From Micromonospora sp. NBC_01699 (lineage in GTDB: Bacteria > Actinomycetota > Actinomycetes > Mycobacteriales > Micromonosporaceae): a stretch of DNA of 64,000 nt. Positions 60,375-64,000 of this stretch are shown here, one piece after another. A program made the translations under genes and the position numbers. Where the stretch lies: the NCBI RefSeq assembly GCF_036250065.1, contig NZ_CP109199.1:3038001-3102000 (forward strand), written 5' to 3'. Numbering within the stretch: position 1 is the first letter of the stretch; each line of letters opens with the position of its first letter. Below the pieces are notes generated by a model. That model ran no database searches and was not told the DNA's origin. It was given only the letters and a program-made list of their open reading frames with translations.

Positions 60375-61841
60375 TCAGGCCGCCGATTCGGTACGGTCGC
60401 CGGCCCACAGCGTGTGGAAGGAGCCGGCCTGGTCGACCCGCTGGTACGTGTGCGCGCCGAAGTTGTCCCGCAGCCCCTGGATCAGCGCGGCCGGCAGCCG
60501 GTCCCGGCGCAGCCCGTCGAAGTACGCCAGCGACGAAGAGAACGCCGGCGTCGGGATGCCGACCTCGGTGGCGTACTTGACCACCCGTCGCCAGCTCTCG
60601 ATGCTCTGCGACACGATGTCGGCGAAGTACGGCGCCACCAGCAGCGAGGGCAGTTCGGGGTTGGCGTCGTACGCCTCCCGGATCCGGTTGAGGAACCGGG
60701 CCCGGATGATGCACCCGCCGCGCCAGATGGTGGCCATCGCGCCCCGGTCGATGTTCCAGCCGAACTCGTCGCTGCCCGCCTGGATGTGGTCGAAGCCCTG
60801 CGCGTACGCGACCACCTTCGACGCGTACAGCGCCCGGCGGACGTCCTCGACGAACGCGTCCCGGTCACCGATGCTCGCCTTGCCCCCGGCGTCGGCGAAC
60901 AGCTCACGGGCGGCGGCCCGCTGGTCGGCGTGCCCGGACAGCGAGCGGGCGAAGGTCGCCTCGGCGATACCGGTGATCGGTACGCCCAGGTCCAGCGCGC
61001 TCTGCACGGTCCAGCGCCCGGTGCCCTTCTGCTCGGCCTGGTCGAGCACCACGTCGACGAAGGGCTTGCCGGTGCCGGCGTCGGTGTGGCCGAGCACGTC
61101 GGCGGTGATCTCGATGAGGAAGGACTCCAGGTCCCCCTCGTTCCAGGTGCGGAAGATCTCGGCGAGTTCGCCCGGCGTCGCCGACAGCCCGTCCCGGAGC
61201 AGGTCGTACGCCTCCGCGATGAGCTGCATGTCGGCGTACTCGATGCCGTTGTGCACCATCTTCACGAAGTGCCCGGCGCCGTCCGGCCCCACGTGGGTGC
61301 AGCACGACACGCCGTCCACCTGCGCGGCGATCGACTCGAAGATCGGCCCGAGTTTGGCGTACGCCTCGACCGAGCCGCCGGGCATGATGCTCGGGCCGAG
61401 CAGTGCGCCCTCCTCGCCGCCGGACACGCCGGTGCCGACGAAGTGCAGCCCGTGCGCCTTCAGCGTCTCCTCCCGCCGCCGGGTGTCGGCGAAGTGGGCG
61501 TTGCCGGCGTCGATGACGATGTCGTCGGTCTCCAGCAGCGGGATCAGTTCCTCGATGACCGCGTCGGTCGGGCCGCCGGCCTTCACCATCACGATGACCG
61601 CGCGCGGGCGGGACAGCGACGACACGAAGTCGGCCATCGACTCGCTCGGCACGAACTCGCCCTCCTGGCCGTGCTCGGCGATCAGGCTCCGGGTCCGGTC
61701 CGCGGAGCGGTTGTGCACCGCCACCGGATAGCCGTGCCGGGCCAGGTTCCGGGCCAGGTTCCGGCCCATCACACCGAGACCGGTGACCCCGATCTGCGCG
61801 CTGCCCGCGGCCGGCTTTCCGAACGCTGCCTGTTCCGCCAT
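60375..61841 (-). CDS. gnd: 6-phosphogluconate dehydrogenase, decarboxylating
   Basis: A 488-residue dehydrogenase of the pentose phosphate pathway, converting 6-phosphogluconate and NADP+ to ribulose 5-phosphate, CO2 and NADPH. The N-terminal G-L-G-V-M-G-R-N-L-A-R-N-L binds the cofactor, and N-R-S after the second strand fits NADP+. The substrate loop G-T-G-V-S-G-G-E-E-G-A, then H-F-V-K-M-V-H-N-G-I-E-Y with the catalytic Lys, are complete, as is the C-terminal substrate tail region. The length is usual for the homodimeric long form. GAGGGAGAGAAACA precedes the ATG. It converges with the TNT gene across a hairpin. Confidence 0.97.
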   Translation of the reverse strand: MAEQAAFGKPAAGSAQIGVTGLGVMGRNLARNLARHGYPVAVHNRSADRTRSLIAEHGQEGEFVPSESMADFVSSLSRPRAVIVMVKAGGPTDAVIEELIPLLETDDIVIDAGNAHFADTRRREETLKAHGLHFVGTGVSGGEEGALLGPSIMPGGSVEAYAKLGPIFESIAAQVDGVSCCTHVGPDGAGHFVKMVHNGIEYADMQLIAEAYDLLRDGLSATPGELAEIFRTWNEGDLESFLIEITADVLGHTDAGTGKPFVDVVLDQAEQKGTGRWTVQSALDLGVPITGIAEATFARSLSGHADQRAAARELFADAGGKASIGDRDAFVEDVRRALYASKVVAYAQGFDHIQAGSDEFGWNIDRGAMATIWRGGCIIRARFLNRIREAYDANPELPSLLVAPYFADIVSQSIESWRRVVKYATEVGIPTPAFSSSLAYFDGLRRDRLPAALIQGLRDNFGAHTYQRVDQAGSFHTLWAGDRTESAA

Positions 61842-62085
61842 TGTTTCTCTCCCTCGGTCCGACGTCGGTGACCATGCTGCCAGCGTTTCTCCACGCCGGC
61901 TGCCGGCCCAGCTATGTGATCTTCCTCTATGCAGGTCCGGGCCGCCGGCTCAGTGCCGCCCGTCCCGATTGGTGGGCGGGACCGGTCCGGGCGCGGGCCG
62001 GCCGCCGGTGGACGTGCGGCGGCCGGGGGTGAAGGCCCGGCGGGCGGCCCGGCACAATAGCGGGCAGTCGGCGTGGGGAGGGCGT

Positions 62086-62742
62086 GTGCGCATCCTGTTG
62101 GTCGAGGACGACAGCCGGGTCGCGGCGGCGATGGCCTCCGCCCTGACCCGCCGCGGGTTCGACATCGAACAGGCGGCCACCGCGGCGGCGGCGCTGGCGG
62201 CGGCCCCGTGCGACCTCGTCCTGCTCGACCTCACCCTGCCCGACGGCGACGGGGTGGAGGTGTGCCGGACGCTGCGCCAGCGCAGCCCACAGCTCGGGAT
62301 CATCGCGGTCACCGCCCGGGGCGAGGAACGCGACCGGGTGCTCGGGCTGCGCGTCGGCGCCGACGACTACGTGGTCAAGCCGTTCTCGATGGCGGAACTG
62401 CACGCCCGGATCGAGGCGGTACTGCGCCGGGGCGCCTACGCGGCGGCACCGCGTACGGTGATCGAGGCCGGCCGGATCCGGATCGACGTCACCGCCCGGT
62501 CGGCCGAGATCGACGGGGTCGCGGTGGCGCTCACCCGCAAGGAGTTCGACATTCTGATGTCGCTGGCCCGCCAACCCGGACTGGTGGTGCCGCGCGACCG
62601 GATCCTGCTCGACGTCTGGCAGACCACCTGGACCGGTCGGCACACGGTGGAGGTGCACGTCGGCTCGCTGCGCGCCAAGCTCGGCGACCCCGGCCTGGTG
62701 GAGACCGTCCGGGGCGTGGGCTACCGGCTCCGGGTCGAGTAA
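62086..62742 (+). CDS. OmpR/PhoB-type response regulator
   Basis: A 218-residue two-component response regulator. The receiver domain (1-115) has the acidic pair E-D-D (7-9), the phospho-acceptor D48 in V-L-L-D-L-T-L-P-D-G-D-G, T in A-V-T-A-R and K in V-V-K-P-F-S. The winged-helix DNA-binding domain (about 130-216) has L-T-R-K-E-F-D-I-L-M-S-L and T-V-E-V-H-V-G-S-L-R-A-K-L, ending V-R-G-V-G-Y-R-L-R-V. The GTG at 62086 follows GGGGAGGGC. The partner kinase starts 12 bases after the stop. The regulated genes cannot be told from the window. Confidence 0.96.
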   Translation: MRILLVEDDSRVAAAMASALTRRGFDIEQAATAAAALAAAPCDLVLLDLTLPDGDGVEVCRTLRQRSPQLGIIAVTARGEERDRVLGLRVGADDYVVKPFSMAELHARIEAVLRRGAYAAAPRTVIEAGRIRIDVTARSAEIDGVAVALTRKEFDILMSLARQPGLVVPRDRILLDVWQTTWTGRHTVEVHVGSLRAKLGDPGLVETVRGVGYRLRVE

Positions 62743-62754
62743 CCGGGAGCTGAC

Positions 62755-64000
62755 GTGCGTCGCCGTCTGGTCTTCAGCTATCTGCTGTTGATGGTCCTGG
62801 TGCTGGTCGCGCTGGAGATCCCGCTCGCCTTCACCCTGGCCACCGCCGAGACGGACCGGGTCCGGGCCGACCGGCTCGCCGACGCGACCCGGTTCTCGTC
62901 CCTGTCCGGGCCGGCCCTGCGCGGTGGCGCGACCGGCGGGGTCAGTGCCGAACTGGACCGCTACGCGGAGCTGTACGGCCTGCACGCGGCCCTGGTCGAC
63001 CGGGACCGTACGGTCGTCATCCGCACCCCGCGCTACCGGCCCGACGCGGAACTGGTGGAGTCCGCCACCCGGGCGTCGCTGGCCGGACAGCAGTCCGCCG
63101 AGCCGGGACTGGTCTGGCCCTGGGGGGACGAGCCGCTGGTCGTCTCGGTGCCGGTGAGCGAGAGCGGCGAGGTGCTCGGCACGGTGATCATCTCGTCGCC
63201 GACGTCCCGGATCGGCCGCAGCACCCTCACCTGGTGGCTGGCGCTGGCCGTGATCGGGGCGCTCGCCCTGCTCGCCTGCGTCCTCACCGCCTTCCGGCTG
63301 GCCGGCTGGGTGTTGCGGCCGATCACCGTACTCGACGCGGTGACCCACGAGATCGCCGCCGGGGACCGGGCCGCCCGCGCGCCGCACCGGGTCGGGCCAC
63401 CGGAGCTGCGCCGGCTGGCGGCCAGCTTCAACGACATGGCCGACGCTTTGTCCGACGCGATGGAACGGCAGCGGGCGTTCGTGGCGCACGCCAGTCACCA
63501 GCTGCGCAACCCGCTCACCGCGCTGCGGCTGCGGGTGGAGGAACTCGGGCCGAGCGTGACCGACGAGGTCGGTCGGACCGAGCACGCGCTCGCCCTGGAG
63601 GAGAGCGACCGGTTGGCCCAGGTGCTCGACGGCCTGCTCACCCTGGCTCGCGCGGAGCGGGGCGCGGACAAGATGGTGGTGGTCGACGCGGTGGCGGTCG
63701 CGGTGTCGCGGGTGACGGCGTGGCGGCCGTTGGCCCGCCGCCGGTCCATCGAACTCACCGTCAACACCCCGAGCACCCCGGCGTACGCGAGCGCCGCGCC
63801 GACGGCGTTGGACCAGTCCCTCGACGCGTTGATCGACAACGCGGTGAAGTTCACCGACGACGGCGGCCGGGTCGAGGTGTCGGTGTACAAGCTCGACGGC
63901 GGGGTGGCGATCCACGTCCGGGACAACGGGCGGGGCATGACCTCGGCCCAGCTCAAGCACGCCACCGAACGGTTCTGGCGGGCCGCCGACGCGCAGAACA
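62755..64000 (+). CDS. Sensor histidine kinase, C-terminally cut by the window
   Basis: A two-component kinase, 415 codons visible. Span 1 (about 8-28) and span 2 (about 158-180) bracket an extracytoplasmic sensor loop of about 130 residues. HAMP (about 180-232) leads to the dimerisation helix with the phospho-acceptor H248 in A-S-H-Q-L-R-N-P-L. The ATPase domain begins with the N-box D-N-A-V-K-F-T near residue 360 and G1 D-N-G-R-G-M near 387; the G2 box is lost at the edge. The GTG at 62755 has GGGAG at 5 nt. It pairs with the response regulator just upstream. Confidence 0.95.
   Translation, partial: MRRRLVFSYLLLMVLVLVALEIPLAFTLATAETDRVRADRLADATRFSSLSGPALRGGATGGVSAELDRYAELYGLHAALVDRDRTVVIRTPRYRPDAELVESATRASLAGQQSAEPGLVWPWGDEPLVVSVPVSESGEVLGTVIISSPTSRIGRSTLTWWLALAVIGALALLACVLTAFRLAGWVLRPITVLDAVTHEIAAGDRAARAPHRVGPPELRRLAASFNDMADALSDAMERQRAFVAHASHQLRNPLTALRLRVEELGPSVTDEVGRTEHALALEESDRLAQVLDGLLTLARAERGADKMVVVDAVAVAVSRVTAWRPLARRRSIELTVNTPSTPAYASAAPTALDQSLDALIDNAVKFTDDGGRVEVSVYKLDGGVAIHVRDNGRGMTSAQLKHATERFWRAADAQN

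Overview
The window is high-GC actinobacterial DNA. The gene set points to a member of the Micromonosporaceae or a close relative: Lsr2, an XRE-DUF5753/DUF397 pair, the aerobic cobalamin genes cobG/cobH/cobIJ/cobN, an ECF42-type sigma factor with a YCII partner, secreted glycosidases with a ricin-type lectin domain, and many GTG starts and GTGA/ATGA gene overlaps. The genus cannot be fixed from sequence reading alone. No rRNA, tRNA, CRISPR array, replication origin or intact insertion sequence was found.

Layout. 1-4.0 kb is accessory-looking: the end of a LamG protein, an orphan gene, a PhyH-type dioxygenase and a decayed IS701-like transposase. 4.0-7.3 kb holds a DUF397/XRE regulatory pair with a divergent small gene, a Nudix hydrolase and a membrane protein. 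7.3-16.7 kb holds an FAD reductase and the cobalamin block: cobG-cobH-cobIJ leftward, and a B12 riboswitch, a ten-codon leader ORF and cobN rightward, then a 2Fe-2S protein. 16.8-19.1 kb has a phosphoesterase/phosphopantetheinyl transferase pair and lsr2. 19.3-30.3 kb is a beta-glucoside unit: secreted GH30-CBM13, a divergent LacI regulator, a complete Opp/Dpp-type ABC transporter and a GH1 beta-glucosidase, with a strong palindrome before the transporter. 30.4-33.3 kb has the ECF42-like sigma factor with its YCII partner and two small enzymes. 33.4-36.0 kb has serA overlapping a GlcD-type flavoprotein. 36.1-44.1 kb has an acetyltransferase, an acyltransferase, an RCK channel-like protein, a duplicated GDPD and a glycosyltransferase. 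44.2-51.6 kb is a tightly overlapping SWIM / MoxR ATPase / DUF5682-like / VWA operon. 51.8-64.0 kb has lysA with a stand-alone RAM-domain protein, a SulP-carbonic anhydrase fusion, a small membrane pair, a PAS sensor without output domain, a secreted TNT-type NADase candidate, gnd, and a two-component system cut by the window end.

The most unusual signals are: (1) upstream of the sigma factor, a 20-bp tandem repeat in which each copy is a seven-codon mini-ORF whose TGA overlaps the next ATG, the last leading into the sigma gene; (2) a leader ORF that appears to couple the B12 riboswitch to cobN; (3) the four-gene MoxR/VWA operon; (4) a 46-nt palindromic element present twice, with a compensatory base change; and (5) a 22-bp perfect inverted repeat after the VWA gene. 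Most convergent gene pairs are separated by strong hairpins without U-tracts.
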